A DNA stretch of 64,000 nt from Pseudomonadota bacterium (GCA_021801025.1 JAJYYK010000010.1:26818-90817), one strand, 5' to 3'. Positions 18,985 through 28,905 are shown, counted from the stretch's first letter. Translations and numbers: made by a program. The notes: generated by a model not told the origin, from the sequence alone.

Positions 18985-21441
18985 ATGGAAGTTCAAATTA
19001 ATTTAGAGTTTCTTGAAGAAGCATTAAACGAGCATGCCATCGTGAGCATGACTGATGCCGCTGGAAACATCATCTATGCCAATCAAAAATTTCTTGATAT
19101 TTCTGGTTATACCTTATCTGAGTTAATCGGTAAAAATCATCGCATATTGAAATCCAGCATTCATTCGTCTTTGTTCTATCAGGAAATGTGGAACACGCTA
19201 TTAAGCGGTAAAACCTGGTTTGGGGATTTGAGTAACCAACACAAGAACGGTGATATTTATTGGATGCGTGTCTCGATTAAGCCCATGCTGAATCAGGAAG
19301 GCTTGCCCATCCAATACCTGTCCATTCGCACCGACATTACCGGTCAAAAATTACTCTCGACGGAATTAAACAAACGAAAAGAAGAACTTGAAACCCTCTA
19401 CCACACTACCAGAGACGGTATTGCGCTCCTGGATTTGGATTCCAAATTTCTGGCGGTCAATCCTGCTTATGAACGTATGACGGGCTATTCCCGAGCAGAA
19501 TTACTTAAAACCACATGCATCGCCCTGAGTGCACCAGAGGAGGTGCTGAGATCGACATCGGTGTTAAAACGGGTTTTGGCGACAGGCTATGTCGAAAATC
19601 ATGAAAAAACCTGTATCACCAAGAACGGTCAGCACATCCATGTCAGCACATCTATCGCCTTACTGCCCAACCAGCAACGCATTTTAATCAATACCAGAGA
19701 AATCACCGAAAAACGAAAACTGGAGCATGCGCTTTCCCTGGCCAAAGAACGCGCAGAAATGACACTGGCATCCATAGGCGATGCAGTAATTACCACAGAC
19801 GCAGCAGGGCTGATTACATTTCTGAATCGGGATGCCGTCAATTTTACAGGCTGGGCGCTCAATGATGCGCTGGGCAAGCCATTGTCTGAAGTTTTCAATA
19901 TTGTGAATGAAAATACTCGCAAAAAAGTGGTCAGCCCAGTTGATGAGGTATTGCGTAACGGAAAAACCGTCATGTTAACCGGTCAAACCCTGCTGATTTC
20001 ACAAAATGGCACGGAATACAATATTGAAGACTCGGCAGCGCCTATTTTCCTCCCCGATGGTACATTGATAGGCTGTGTACTGGTATTTTACAATGTCACA
20101 GAAAAATACCGGTTGCAAAATACCATGCGCTGGCAAGCAGCACATGACCCCCTCACCAACCTTCCCAACCGCATCTTGCTGACAGATAGTTTTAATCGTT
20201 CAATCGCCCACGCACAACGGCAACAAAAACTGTTGGCCGTGTGCATGATTGATCTGGATGAATTCAAACCCGTGAACGATCAATACGGGCATGATGTGGG
20301 GGATTTGCTGCTGATCGAAGCAGCCAAACGTTTAAACGATGTGATTCGTAGCGAAGACACAGCCGCACGTTTGGGCGGTGATGAATTTGTATTGCTGTTG
20401 AGTGATATCGCCGATGTGGATGAACTGCAGGTCATTATGGAACGTTTGCTCACCGCACTCGCGACACCTTACGTCATCGATAAAAAACATATTACGCTCT
20501 CCGCCAGCATCGGCAGCGTGTTATATCCGCTGGATGATGCGGATGCGGACACACTGCTGCGCCACGCTGATCAGGCCATGTATCAAGCCAAACAACATGG
20601 ACGTAACCAGCACCAGATGTTTGATGTGTCATTGGACACACAAATCATCGCCAGGCACAAGACCATCAAAGAGGTAAAAAAAGCCCTGCACGACAATGAA
20701 CTGATGTTGTATTACCAACCTAAAGTCAACATGAGGACTGGGGTCATCACGGGCATGGAAGCTTTATTGCGTTGGCAACACCCCACGCAAGGCCTGATTC
20801 CTCCATTAGATTTCCTGCCCCAGGTAGAAAAAGCTGACCTGATTATTGATATTGGGATTTGGGTAATGGATCAAGCGATGCAACAAATTTCCGCATGGCA
20901 TAAAGCAGGCAAATCGTGGGTAGTCAGTGTGAATATTGCAGCACTGCATTTTCAGAATGGTGATTTTTCGCAACATCTTAAAGACACATTGGCCCGTTAT
21001 CCCGATGTACCGTCTCATTTGCTTGAAATCGAAATATTGGAATCCGTTGCCCTGGGTGATATCAACCAGATCAATCAATTGATATGCGATTGTCAGGCGC
21101 TGGGAGTAAGTTTCTCTCTGGATGACTTTGGAACGGGTTACTCCTCCCTGAGTTATTTAAAACGTCTGCCGGCTGAAACCATTAAAATCGACCAATCCTT
21201 TGTACATGACATCCCGGATAACAAAGACGACTTGGCTTTGGTTGAGTCCATTATCGGCATTGGGCGCGTATTTGGTCGAAAAATTATTGCAGAAGGCGTA
21301 GAAACAGCCGAACAGGGGGTAGCGTTAATGCATCTTGGTTGTGACCTGGCGCAGGGTTACAGTATTGCCAGGCCCATGCCCGCCGCGCAAGTGCTGGACT
21401 GGTCTTTGACATATGTCGCCGACAAGATTTGGGCGGCTTAG
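18985..21441 (+). CDS. PAS-PAS-PAS-GGDEF-EAL cyclic-di-GMP enzyme
   Basis: This is a soluble 818-residue sensor that can make and/or break the second messenger c-di-GMP. Three PAS domains (about 8-118, 130-250 and 255-375) suggest sensing of redox, oxygen or small ligands. No membrane segment is present. The GGDEF domain has an intact active motif GGDEF (464-468) and an inhibitory site RSED (455-458) five residues before it. The EAL domain has EAL (592-594), the DDFGTGYSS loop and KIDQSFV, and EGVET. Both activities therefore look possible. The gene stands alone, 217 bases after smc and 158 before hemC, with no close motility neighbour. Confidence 0.94.
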   Translation: MEVQINLEFLEEALNEHAIVSMTDAAGNIIYANQKFLDISGYTLSELIGKNHRILKSSIHSSLFYQEMWNTLLSGKTWFGDLSNQHKNGDIYWMRVSIKPMLNQEGLPIQYLSIRTDITGQKLLSTELNKRKEELETLYHTTRDGIALLDLDSKFLAVNPAYERMTGYSRAELLKTTCIALSAPEEVLRSTSVLKRVLATGYVENHEKTCITKNGQHIHVSTSIALLPNQQRILINTREITEKRKLEHALSLAKERAEMTLASIGDAVITTDAAGLITFLNRDAVNFTGWALNDALGKPLSEVFNIVNENTRKKVVSPVDEVLRNGKTVMLTGQTLLISQNGTEYNIEDSAAPIFLPDGTLIGCVLVFYNVTEKYRLQNTMRWQAAHDPLTNLPNRILLTDSFNRSIAHAQRQQKLLAVCMIDLDEFKPVNDQYGHDVGDLLLIEAAKRLNDVIRSEDTAARLGGDEFVLLLSDIADVDELQVIMERLLTALATPYVIDKKHITLSASIGSVLYPLDDADADTLLRHADQAMYQAKQHGRNQHQMFDVSLDTQIIARHKTIKEVKKALHDNELMLYYQPKVNMRTGVITGMEALLRWQHPTQGLIPPLDFLPQVEKADLIIDIGIWVMDQAMQQISAWHKAGKSWVVSVNIAALHFQNGDFSQHLKDTLARYPDVPSHLLEIEILESVALGDINQINQLICDCQALGVSFSLDDFGTGYSSLSYLKRLPAETIKIDQSFVHDIPDNKDDLALVESIIGIGRVFGRKIIAEGVETAEQGVALMHLGCDLAQGYSIARPMPAAQVLDWSLTYVADKIWAA

Positions 21442-21599
21442 GACTCGTTCATTCCGCCTGTTCGACCTTGTTGCGACAATCTCACCCTGTCAGACCCAAA
21501 TAATTGAGACGATTTTGGACCTGCGCGATCATATGCTAAAGCCTCTCGCATCCATTTTGGGTTAGAATAACATCCATATCCACCCACCAATATTTCACT

Positions 21600-22535
21600 A
21601 TGTCCTCAATGCCGATTCCTGAACGTGTGGTGATTGCTACCCGCGAAAGCCCCTTAGCCATGTGGCAAGCCCACCATGTTGCGCAACAATTGCGCGCCGA
21701 CTGGCCAGGCCTGCAGGTAGAAATTTTGGGTATGACTACACGCGGGGATCAAATTTTAGATGTGTCGCTGAGCAAAATTGGTGGCAAGGGATTATTTGTC
21801 AAGGAACTGGAAGCTGCCTTACTGGAGGGTCGTGCAGACATCGCCGTGCATTCCATGAAGGATGTGCCGATGTCGCTACCGGATGGCTTCGCGCTGGTAG
21901 CCATTGGTGAACGCGAAGACCCAACCGATGCGCTGGTGTCCAATCTTTATGCCAACGTCGCCAGTTTGCCGGATGGTGCCCGCGTAGGCACTTCAAGCTT
22001 ACGCCGTGAAAGCCAGTTGCGCGCCAAATTTCCTCATCTCAATATTTCCCCTTTGCGGGGAAACTTGCAAACTCGTTTACGCAAGCTGGATGAAGGCCAA
22101 TATGAGGCCATTGTGCTCGCGAGCGCAGGGCTCAAGCGTTTGGATTTGGGTGAACGCATACGCGAATCACTGTCGATTCACACCAGTTTACCCGCAGTGG
22201 GACAAGGCGCGCTGGGTATTGAATGTCTGCAACATCGCACCGATTTGTTTACCCTCCTCGCAAAGTTTAACCATGCCGACACTGCCGATTGTGTGATGGC
22301 TGAGCGTAGCTTAAGTCTGTGTTTGGGTGGTAGTTGTCAGGTGCCGCTAGGCGGCTATGCGGAAATATCTGGTGAAACGCTTACTCTTCGGGGTCTGATT
22401 GCCCAACCCGATGGCAGTTTAGTGTTGCGTGAGCAAATCAGCGGGGCACGCCAGGACGCGAAGGCATTAGGCCGTATTGTAGGTGAGCGCTTACTTGCGC
22501 AAGGTGCTGATAAAATTATGGCTGCTTTAGCATGA
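21600..22535 (+). CDS. hemC: Porphobilinogen deaminase (hydroxymethylbilane synthase)
   Basis: This enzyme joins four porphobilinogen molecules into hydroxymethylbilane in heme synthesis. The 311-residue length is typical. Motifs are [12 protein letters not shown] at the N-terminus, [42 protein letters not shown], and [13 protein letters not shown] carrying Cys246, which holds the dipyrromethane cofactor. It is the first gene of a hemC-hemD-hemX run and overlaps hemD by 4 bases. Confidence 0.98.
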   Translation: MSSMPIPERVVIATRESPLAMWQAHHVAQQLRADWPGLQVEILGMTTRGDQILDVSLSKIGGKGLFVKELEAALLEGRADIAVHSMKDVPMSLPDGFALVAIGEREDPTDALVSNLYANVASLPDGARVGTSSLRRESQLRAKFPHLNISPLRGNLQTRLRKLDEGQYEAIVLASAGLKRLDLGERIRESLSIHTSLPAVGQGALGIECLQHRTDLFTLLAKFNHADTADCVMAERSLSLCLGGSCQVPLGGYAEISGETLTLRGLIAQPDGSLVLREQISGARQDAKALGRIVGERLLAQGADKIMAALA

Positions 22536-23311
22536 CCAATTCGCCTTTACGCGGCAAAGGTATCCTGGTGACGCGCGCTCCGCACCAGGCACAACAACTG
22601 ACAAACCTCATTTTGGCGGCTCAAGCCTGCCCGGTGGCATTCCCGGTATTGGAAATTCTCGATGCAGCTGACCAAGCGCCCATGAATGCCATTATTGACC
22701 GTCTGGATGATTACCAGATAGCGATTTTTATTAGCCCCAATGCTGTCAATAAAGCCATGAACCTGATTAAGGTGCGCCGCGAGCTGCCTGTCAATCTGCG
22801 CATTGCCGCCATAGGACAGGGCAGCCGCCGCGAGTTGAAACATTTTGGGCTGAGCGATGTGATTGCGCCCACGCAACGCTTTGACAGCGAAGCATTACTG
22901 GCCATGCCTCAACTACAAAATATTCAGGGTCAGCGCGTCGTGATTTTTCGTGGCGATGGTGGACGTGAACTGCTGGGTGATGAATTAATTCGCCGCGGCG
23001 CCCTGATTGATTATGCTGAATGCTACCGGCGAGGCCGTCCTGCCGCAAATGCCGGTGCATTGTTACGCCAGTGGTCGCGGGGAGAAATCAATGCAGTCAC
23101 TGTCACCAGCTCGGAAGGCTTGCGCAATCTTTATGAAATGGTGGGAAAGCTGGGAAGGCAATGGCTTAAATCCACACCCATTTTTGTTACCCACGAGCAT
23201 ATTTTGGCAGTGACACAGGAACTGGGACTGCAACGTAGCATTCTGACAGAGGCGGGTGACGCAGGCTTGGTGGCAGGCATGACAACCTGGTTTGAGCACG
23301 AACATGACTGA
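22532..23311 (+). CDS. hemD: Uroporphyrinogen-III synthase
   Basis: This enzyme closes and inverts ring D of hydroxymethylbilane to give uroporphyrinogen III. Sequence conservation in this family is low. The assignment rests on [13 protein letters not shown] at the N-terminus, [38 protein letters not shown] and [16 protein letters not shown], on the 259-residue length, and on the 4-base overlap with hemC. The end overlaps hemX by 8 bases. Confidence 0.95.
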   Translation: MTNSPLRGKGILVTRAPHQAQQLTNLILAAQACPVAFPVLEILDAADQAPMNAIIDRLDDYQIAIFISPNAVNKAMNLIKVRRELPVNLRIAAIGQGSRRELKHFGLSDVIAPTQRFDSEALLAMPQLQNIQGQRVVIFRGDGGRELLGDELIRRGALIDYAECYRRGRPAANAGALLRQWSRGEINAVTVTSSEGLRNLYEMVGKLGRQWLKSTPIFVTHEHILAVTQELGLQRSILTEAGDAGLVAGMTTWFEHEHD

Positions 23312-24323
23312 AAATGAACAACCTGATTTTCTCGATAAACTCGGCATCTGGTTAAATCCGGCCTTGATCTTGTCGATGCTGGCATTTATTTTTGCAGTAT
23401 GGCAATGGGGATTGACGCGCAGTGAATTACATACTCTGCGTGACGAAACAGCCCAGCGTTTAACTGAAGCCAACAAATTGGCACAGCAGGCGCAGACGAT
23501 GAGCCTGCAAGCAACAGACAGCACCCGCGACATGGGAATACGCATTGCCGAACTGCAAACCCGTCTCGCCGAATCGCAAAGTCAACAACTCGCTTTAACC
23601 GAATTGTATCGCAGCATGTCGGCTCACCGTGATGAGTGGACGCTCACCGACATTGAACAATTGTTACTCACCGCCAACCAGCAACTCCAACTGGATGGCG
23701 ATGTAAAAGCCGCACTCATCGCGCTACAAGATGCTGACGCCAGATTACAGGCCATCAATCGCCCACAATATACGCCTTTACGCCGCGCGCTCAACGCCGA
23801 TATGCAACGCCTGCAATCGCTGCCGCCTGTTGACGCTTTGGGCATAAGTTTTCGGTTGGACAACCTGATTGCACAAATTGACCAACTGCCACTGGAAAGC
23901 GATCCTGAACATCCTGCCTTACATCCTCCTGTCATACGCCCTGTCCTGCCGATGAACCGAACACAAGCTTTCGCACAAGCTTTGTGGTTAGAAATAAAAG
24001 GATTGGTGCAAGTTCGCCGGCTTGACACCCCGGACACCGCCTTACTGCTACCCGAGCAAAGCTATTTTTTGCGTCAAAATTTAAAATTGCGGTTATTGAG
24101 TGCGCACATTGCCTTGTCCTCACATGACCAAGCTGATTTTGATACTGATTTACAGGCGGCAAAACGCTGGATCAACCATTATTTCAACCGTGATGACCGC
24201 GCGACGCAACACGCACTGGCGCAAATCGATGAGTTATTGCGAACCCCAATCAATATTCCTACGCTCAACCTGGATGCCAGTCTGGCCGCATTGAAAGCCA
24301 GCCATCTTCCTGTCGAGCCTTAA
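23304..24323 (+). CDS. hemX: HemX-like membrane protein of the heme operon
   Basis: This 339-residue protein has one membrane segment near the N-terminus (about residues 15-37, ALILSMLAFIFAVWQWGL). A coiled coil and a long periplasmic-type helical region follow, as in HemX proteins, which are often labelled uroporphyrinogen-III methyltransferase but lack that catalytic domain. The ATG at 23304 is preferred to the TTG at 23292, and it overlaps the hemD stop by 8 bases (ATGACTGA). Its role is unclear in the family, perhaps in organising the heme enzymes. In most relatives hemY would follow directly, but here 343 bases intervene, including a repeat. Confidence 0.88.
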   Translation: MTENEQPDFLDKLGIWLNPALILSMLAFIFAVWQWGLTRSELHTLRDETAQRLTEANKLAQQAQTMSLQATDSTRDMGIRIAELQTRLAESQSQQLALTELYRSMSAHRDEWTLTDIEQLLLTANQQLQLDGDVKAALIALQDADARLQAINRPQYTPLRRALNADMQRLQSLPPVDALGISFRLDNLIAQIDQLPLESDPEHPALHPPVIRPVLPMNRTQAFAQALWLEIKGLVQVRRLDTPDTALLLPEQSYFLRQNLKLRLLSAHIALSSHDQADFDTDLQAAKRWINHYFNRDDRATQHALAQIDELLRTPINIPTLNLDASLAALKASHLPVEP

Positions 24324-24348
24324 ACCTAAAAACAAGCAGTTGACTGCT

Positions 24349-24458
24349 TAGCAATGAGGTCACCGGCCTTCAGGCCGGTGGATATTTAGTCAGGGCGGGG
24401 TTCGGCGCTCCTAGCGGCCTGAAGGCCGGGGTTTTAAACCAGCAAGGAAAAAGGATAA
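24349..24458 (+). repeat. Interspersed palindromic repeat, copy 2
   Basis: This 110-base copy lies 25 bases after the hemX stop. Its left arm is 24363-24378 (CCGGCCTTCAGGCCGG) and its right arm is 24414-24429 (one mismatch). The 3' end has the same CCAGCAAGGAAAAAGGATAA as the other copies. It interrupts the hemX-hemY arrangement. Confidence 0.9.
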
Positions 24459-24666
24459 CACTATGCGATTAAAGGACATTTTTGCCATTTCACCTTTCAC
24501 CCAATTGGTGAGGCCGCTACGTGTTGAATTATACGCCCCTCACGGCGCAGGCTGTGTTGCTACGCGCCTGAAGGGAGTAATAACCCTTCTTCGCTTGCAG
24601 CGCCTTGCCCTACACCATGATGGACGCATATTTCAACGTGTCCAACTACCGTTTCCAGGTTAAATT

Positions 24667-25119
24667 ATGCGCTTGTTAATTTGGATCTTACTCATTTTTA
24701 CCCTGGCAGTGGGTTTTACCCTGGCGGGGAAATTTGATCCGGGTTATGCCATCCTGGTGTACCCACCCTACCGGATTGAGCTTTCACTTATTCTGTTTAC
24801 TTTATTGTTACTGGGTGTCATCGTGCTGGGTGCTGGTTTTCTTCGCTTCGCGACCACGGTTCTCAGCCTGCCGCGTTATGCACGCGAATATCGGCAACAC
24901 CAACGCCGACAGGAGGGAGAAACCGCCTTGTTGGACGCCTTGCGTGCCGACATTCAAAAAAAACCCAAAGTGGTTGAATTGGCTGCCCGCCGGGCCATCG
25001 AACTGGATTACCAACCGCAACTCGCGGCACTGCTCGCCGCACGCGCTGCGGAAACCTTGCACGAGTTAGCCAAACGCGACCAGTATCTTGAATTGGCAAA
25101 CAAATATAAGACACTTTAA
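24667..25119 (+). CDS. hemY: HemY-like protein, short form (TPR part missing)
   Basis: The product is 150 residues with two membrane segments (about 2-20 and 38-62) separated by a short periplasmic loop with PPYRIELSL, followed by a cytoplasmic basic stretch. This matches only the N-terminal domain of HemY proteins, which are normally near 400 residues and continue into TPR repeats. Here the frame stops at 25119 after the first helical repeat, and the next 117 bases show no continuation. It may be a truncated, perhaps inactive, remnant or a naturally short form. Confidence 0.75.
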   Translation: MRLLIWILLIFTLAVGFTLAGKFDPGYAILVYPPYRIELSLILFTLLLLGVIVLGAGFLRFATTVLSLPRYAREYRQHQRRQEGETALLDALRADIQKKPKVVELAARRAIELDYQPQLAALLAARAAETLHELAKRDQYLELANKYKTL

Positions 25120-25236
25120 CCTGGAAACGGTCATTGCATGAAGTGAAAAATGCGTTCATCGTAGCGCAGGGCGAGATGCAAGATAATCATCATGATATAA
25201 ATTTATGGCAGAACATTTCTGGCGGGAAACAGATTG

Positions 25237-27732
25237 ATGAAAAACGAGCCGGGACGCAACGCACTGTGCAAATGCGGTAGTGGTAAAAAATACAAACAGT
25301 GTTGCCTCAAGCGCACAAATGCTCAACCAGCATCGCCAATAAATCTCGCACAATGGATGCAGGAAGCGCTGGCACACCATCGTGCCGGGCATCTGACCGA
25401 GGCACAGATACTGTATCAGCAGATGCTGGAATACCCTGGCGCACAGCCCGATGTCTGGCATTTACTCGGGCTGCTCTGGCATGCACGCGGGGAACTGACG
25501 CAGGCGCAAGCCATGCTGGACCGGGCCGTCGCGTACCAACCCACCAATGCGGCTTATTGCGTGAGCCTGGGACTTGTCTTGCAAGCCATGGGGAGGCCCG
25601 GTGAAGCAGAAGTGCGTTACCGTCAGGCCATTTCCAGCCAACCGGATCATGCTGGCGCACACAACAATCTGGGTAATGCACTCGAAGAATTGGGGCAACA
25701 GGATGAAGCATTGATCAGCTACCATACCGCATTGCGCTTACAGGCTGACCCGGTCATTCATTACAATCTGGCTAATATGTTGCAAAAACGCGGGAACATG
25801 GATCAAGCTATCGATCACTACCAGCAGGCACTCGCTCTCAACCCGGTCTATACCGAAGCATGGGGGAATTTGGGTAGCGCGTTACAACGGAGTTCACGCA
25901 CCGCCGAGGCAATTGTCTGTTATCAGCAAGCAATTGCCTCGCGCGCGGATTATGCCGAGGCGCACAATAATTTGGGCAATGCATTGAAGGAAGAAGGCAA
26001 GCTGATCGAGGCAGCGGCCTGCTACCGTGATGCGCTGGCCTTGCGTGAACACGATGAAGGCATCCATAACAACTTGGGGCATGTACTCAAAGCACTGGGG
26101 CAAGTGGAGGATGCCGTGATCAGTTATATGCGCGCAATCGCACTCAATCCCAATTATGTAGAAGCGATGACAAGTCTGGCCGGAATATTGCAGGAACAGG
26201 GCAAAACGTCACAGGCAATCGTACTGTATCAGCGCATTCTGGCGCTTAAACCAGATGCCCTGGAGGTACTGAACAATTTAGGTTGCGCATTCTTTAGTGT
26301 GGGCCAAATCGATGAGGCAGTAAACTGTTATTGCAATACCATATCGCTTTATCCGGATTCTGCCCAGGCACATTACAATCTTGGTGGTGCTTTACAGGCT
26401 CTGTGGCGACTGGATGAAGCCGTAGACAGCTACCGCCACGCGCTTGAACTCAAGCCTGATTATGCCGAAGCGCACAATAACCTTGGCAATGTATTCAAAG
26501 CACTGGAACAATTTGACGCAGCGAGGAGCTGTTATCAGCGTGCGCTGGAACTCGATCCGCAATCAGCGCAAACAAGCTGTAATCTGGCTATTCTTGATTC
26601 AACCCAAAAACATTATGAGCAAGCTGAGCGTGGATATCGACAAACACTGGCCCTGGCACCGGACATGGTAGTAGCCCATCGCAATTTGGCTGCATTGCTG
26701 GCGCAGGACGGACGTATCGACGAGGCCAGACAACACATGGATCGCGCTTACCGGCAACAGTGCTGGTTCCATGAACACCGTCACGGGGTAGCGCGCACTG
26801 TATTAATTTTATTGGGTGTGGAAAAAGGCAATGTACCCTTTACGCACCTGTTCCCGCCCGAACGCAACAACACAGTGGAATGGATCATTGATTATGCGCC
26901 TGATCCCTCCAGCCCAAACTTGCCGAATTATGATCTGGTCTTCAATGCCTTGGGCGAACCCGATATGACAAGTGCAGCAGCCGAATACGTGCGGCAGTTT
27001 GTGCAAGGCTGTGAGCGACCGGTATTGAACCCGCCCTCTGCAATTGCCCGAACTTCACGCGACCGGATGGATGAATTATTTGGTGATCTGGATGGTGTAC
27101 TGGTGCCGACCGTATGGCGCGTGTCAGATGAAACAACCTGGCCGGAAAAATTGGCCTGGCCTGCCATTGTCCGTCCGGCGGGTTCCCACGGCGGCGAAGG
27201 CATGATGCGGCTGGACGATGCCGATGCACTAAAACGGTGGCTGTCCATACATACCGGGCAGACCTGTTATCTGAGCCAGTATCACGATTATTGCTCAACC
27301 GATGGTTATTTTCGCAAATACCGTATGATCTTCATCAATGGCATACCTTACCCCTATCATCTGGCTATCTCATCGCACTGGATGGTTCATTATGCCACTG
27401 CAGAGATGCTGGAAGCGTGGAAGCTTGCGGAAGAACAACAATTTTTGGCTGATCCTGTGTCCGTGTTGGGCCAGTCAGCCTTCACGGCTATTACGGCCAT
27501 CGGCCAGCGCCTTGGTCTGGCCTTTGCCGGGGCAGATTTCAGCCTGTTGCCGGATGGACGTATTCTACTGTTTGAGGCTAACGCGACAATGCTGGTCCAT
27601 CCAGAGCAGGACGAACCACGGTTGATGTTCAAGAATGTCTATGTCGAGCGAATTTATGCGGCATTTGACGCATTACTTGCCGAGTTCAGCCATGGATTGA
27701 CAGCAATCGGAGCATCCAGAACAGATATTTAG
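25237..27732 (+). CDS. SEC-C / TPR-repeat protein with C-terminal ATP-grasp-like domain
   Basis: The 831-residue protein begins with a SEC-C zinc-binding motif (LCKCGSGKKYKQCC, Cys11, 13, 22, 23). About thirteen TPR repeats of 34 residues (about 50-515) follow, of the SPINDLY/O-GlcNAc-transferase type, e.g. AEAHNNLGNALKEEGK. The C-terminal 300 residues look like an ATP-grasp ligase: a pre-domain ending VLNPPSAIARTSRD, a nucleotide loop WPAIVRPAGSHGGEGMM, FRKYRMIFING, and metal ligands in LPDGRILLFEANATM (E780, N782). The same C-terminal domain recurs in the gene at 28906. ATG 25237 is preferred over TTG 25234. The substrate is unknown. Peptide or protein modification is plausible for ATP-grasp enzymes with TPR substrate-binding domains. 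Confidence 0.8.
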   Translation: MKNEPGRNALCKCGSGKKYKQCCLKRTNAQPASPINLAQWMQEALAHHRAGHLTEAQILYQQMLEYPGAQPDVWHLLGLLWHARGELTQAQAMLDRAVAYQPTNAAYCVSLGLVLQAMGRPGEAEVRYRQAISSQPDHAGAHNNLGNALEELGQQDEALISYHTALRLQADPVIHYNLANMLQKRGNMDQAIDHYQQALALNPVYTEAWGNLGSALQRSSRTAEAIVCYQQAIASRADYAEAHNNLGNALKEEGKLIEAAACYRDALALREHDEGIHNNLGHVLKALGQVEDAVISYMRAIALNPNYVEAMTSLAGILQEQGKTSQAIVLYQRILALKPDALEVLNNLGCAFFSVGQIDEAVNCYCNTISLYPDSAQAHYNLGGALQALWRLDEAVDSYRHALELKPDYAEAHNNLGNVFKALEQFDAARSCYQRALELDPQSAQTSCNLAILDSTQKHYEQAERGYRQTLALAPDMVVAHRNLAALLAQDGRIDEARQHMDRAYRQQCWFHEHRHGVARTVLILLGVEKGNVPFTHLFPPERNNTVEWIIDYAPDPSSPNLPNYDLVFNALGEPDMTSAAAEYVRQFVQGCERPVLNPPSAIARTSRDRMDELFGDLDGVLVPTVWRVSDETTWPEKLAWPAIVRPAGSHGGEGMMRLDDADALKRWLSIHTGQTCYLSQYHDYCSTDGYFRKYRMIFINGIPYPYHLAISSHWMVHYATAEMLEAWKLAEEQQFLADPVSVLGQSAFTAITAIGQRLGLAFAGADFSLLPDGRILLFEANATMLVHPEQDEPRLMFKNVYVERIYAAFDALLAEFSHGLTAIGASRTDI

Positions 27733-28005
27733 TGTGATACAAAATACAGTATGTTGTTGCAATACACAGAATCTTGTAGCATAATTTAAAACATAGTTTT
27801 TAGAAAAATCAAAATTTTACGGGCAAGATGACTCAATCTGGTTTAGGATAATATATTTGATTATTTTACAATCAATATGTTATTAATATAATTATAATAT
27901 AATTATTGGCATTTTCGATATCGCAACGCCGCGTAAAAATCGCATGACGCGAAGGACAATGCGCACCGAATTATTCCAATTTATCAGTTATAAAAAGGAA
28001 ATATC

Positions 28006-28641
28006 ATGTCTATTTCAGCACTCAGCGGGAGCAGTCTGGCAATAAGTAACTTAGCCCCAACAAGTTTGACAGCGGTCAACCAAAACAACCAGATTAGTAA
28101 TCTCAATAGCACATCAACCCCCTCAGGCGTTGGGAAATTCAGTTTTGCTATCAATCAGGCCCTCTCACAACTTGGCATCAATTCGTCCAGCAGCGCCACC
28201 AATACACCAGCGACATCAACAACACAAAACCCGCAGCAAGCTTTGTCGGTTTTCATGCAAAACTTGTTTGCAGCAATGCAATCTCAAATGAGCACGCAGG
28301 CATCCAGTACCTCTGCCAGCAATTCAGGCGGCAACGGCAGCAGCACCAATGCCATTGCCAGCACCTCGGGTCATCATGCTCACCATGGCGGCGGCATGAG
28401 CAAGCTTGAAAACGGTTTACAAAATCTCTTGCAGCAACTCTCAGCCCCCTCCTCATCAAGCCAAACCTCATCAGGCTCATCTAGCCCTTCGCTGAATTTG
28501 CTGCAACAAAGCTTCAACAATCTATTGTCGGCAGATGCCGCGTCAGGCACTGGGGCCACATTGAGCAGTTTCCTGCAAAACCTGTCACAAAATATGCAAG
28601 GTGCCAAACCCGCTGGGAATGTTATTTCCACCCAGGCTTGA
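28006..28641 (+). CDS. Ser/Gln/Asn-rich low-complexity protein, 211 residues
   Basis: This gene lies between the two TPR/ATP-grasp genes and has a good ribosome-binding site (AAGGAAAT) before its ATG. The protein is extremely rich in Ser, Asn, Gln, Thr and Ala, with no Cys and no Trp. It has four amphipathic blocks of similar type (FMQNLFAAMQSQM, LENGLQNLLQQL, LLQQSFNNLL, FLQNLSQNMQG) separated by Ser-rich linkers and a HHAHHGGG patch. No cleavable signal peptide is evident, as with many flagellar-exported proteins. The function is unknown. Its placement suggests it could be the target of the flanking enzymes. Confidence 0.72.
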   Translation: MSISALSGSSLAISNLAPTSLTAVNQNNQISNLNSTSTPSGVGKFSFAINQALSQLGINSSSSATNTPATSTTQNPQQALSVFMQNLFAAMQSQMSTQASSTSASNSGGNGSSTNAIASTSGHHAHHGGGMSKLENGLQNLLQQLSAPSSSSQTSSGSSSPSLNLLQQSFNNLLSADAASGTGATLSSFLQNLSQNMQGAKPAGNVISTQA

Positions 28642-28770
28642 AGCCTGACCCGAATTTCGCACCAACTTGGCCTTCACAGGCAGATCAGCACACATCGCTC
28701 TAACCGTCATGGTGATGTTGCCGCCCCAAATGATGAAACAGCACTTTACTATGCCCGTTTCTCCTTACCT

Positions 28771-28842
28771 CCTGCTTTCTCCCCTGGTGGGAAAGAGGGA
28801 TGAAATCTCGCTACGCGAGTTTCACGCTATGGGGAGAGCAGG
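28771..28842. repeat. Long imperfect inverted repeat before the second TPR/ATP-grasp gene
   Basis: CCTGCTTTCTCCCC (28771-28784) pairs with GGGGAGAGCAGG (28831-28842) with a 2-base bulge, and inside it an inner hairpin (28802-28823, CTCGC/GCGAG plus GAAA/TTTC) can form. The composition differs from the AT-rich flanks. It is followed by GGATTCCAGACCAGCAAGGAA, which resembles the 3' end of the repeat family at 8162 and 24349 and supplies the ribosome-binding site of the next gene. Confidence 0.6.
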
Positions 28843-28905
28843 ACGAAGTTTCCCTGTGCCAATTTCACGCCAAAGGACGGGATTCCAGACCAGCAAGGAA
28901 TTTTG

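Noticed and set aside
24463..24663. 66-codon open frame between repeat copy 2 and hemY, with an AAGGA-like site from the repeat
   Set aside because: It is basic and Leu/Arg-rich without any recognisable domain, and similar frames do not follow the other repeat copies. It ends 3 bases before hemY, so a leader peptide is possible but unsupported.
25400..26750. DNA-level repetition that might look like a tandem repeat
   Set aside because: It is explained by the TPR protein repeats, and copies differ strongly at the base level.
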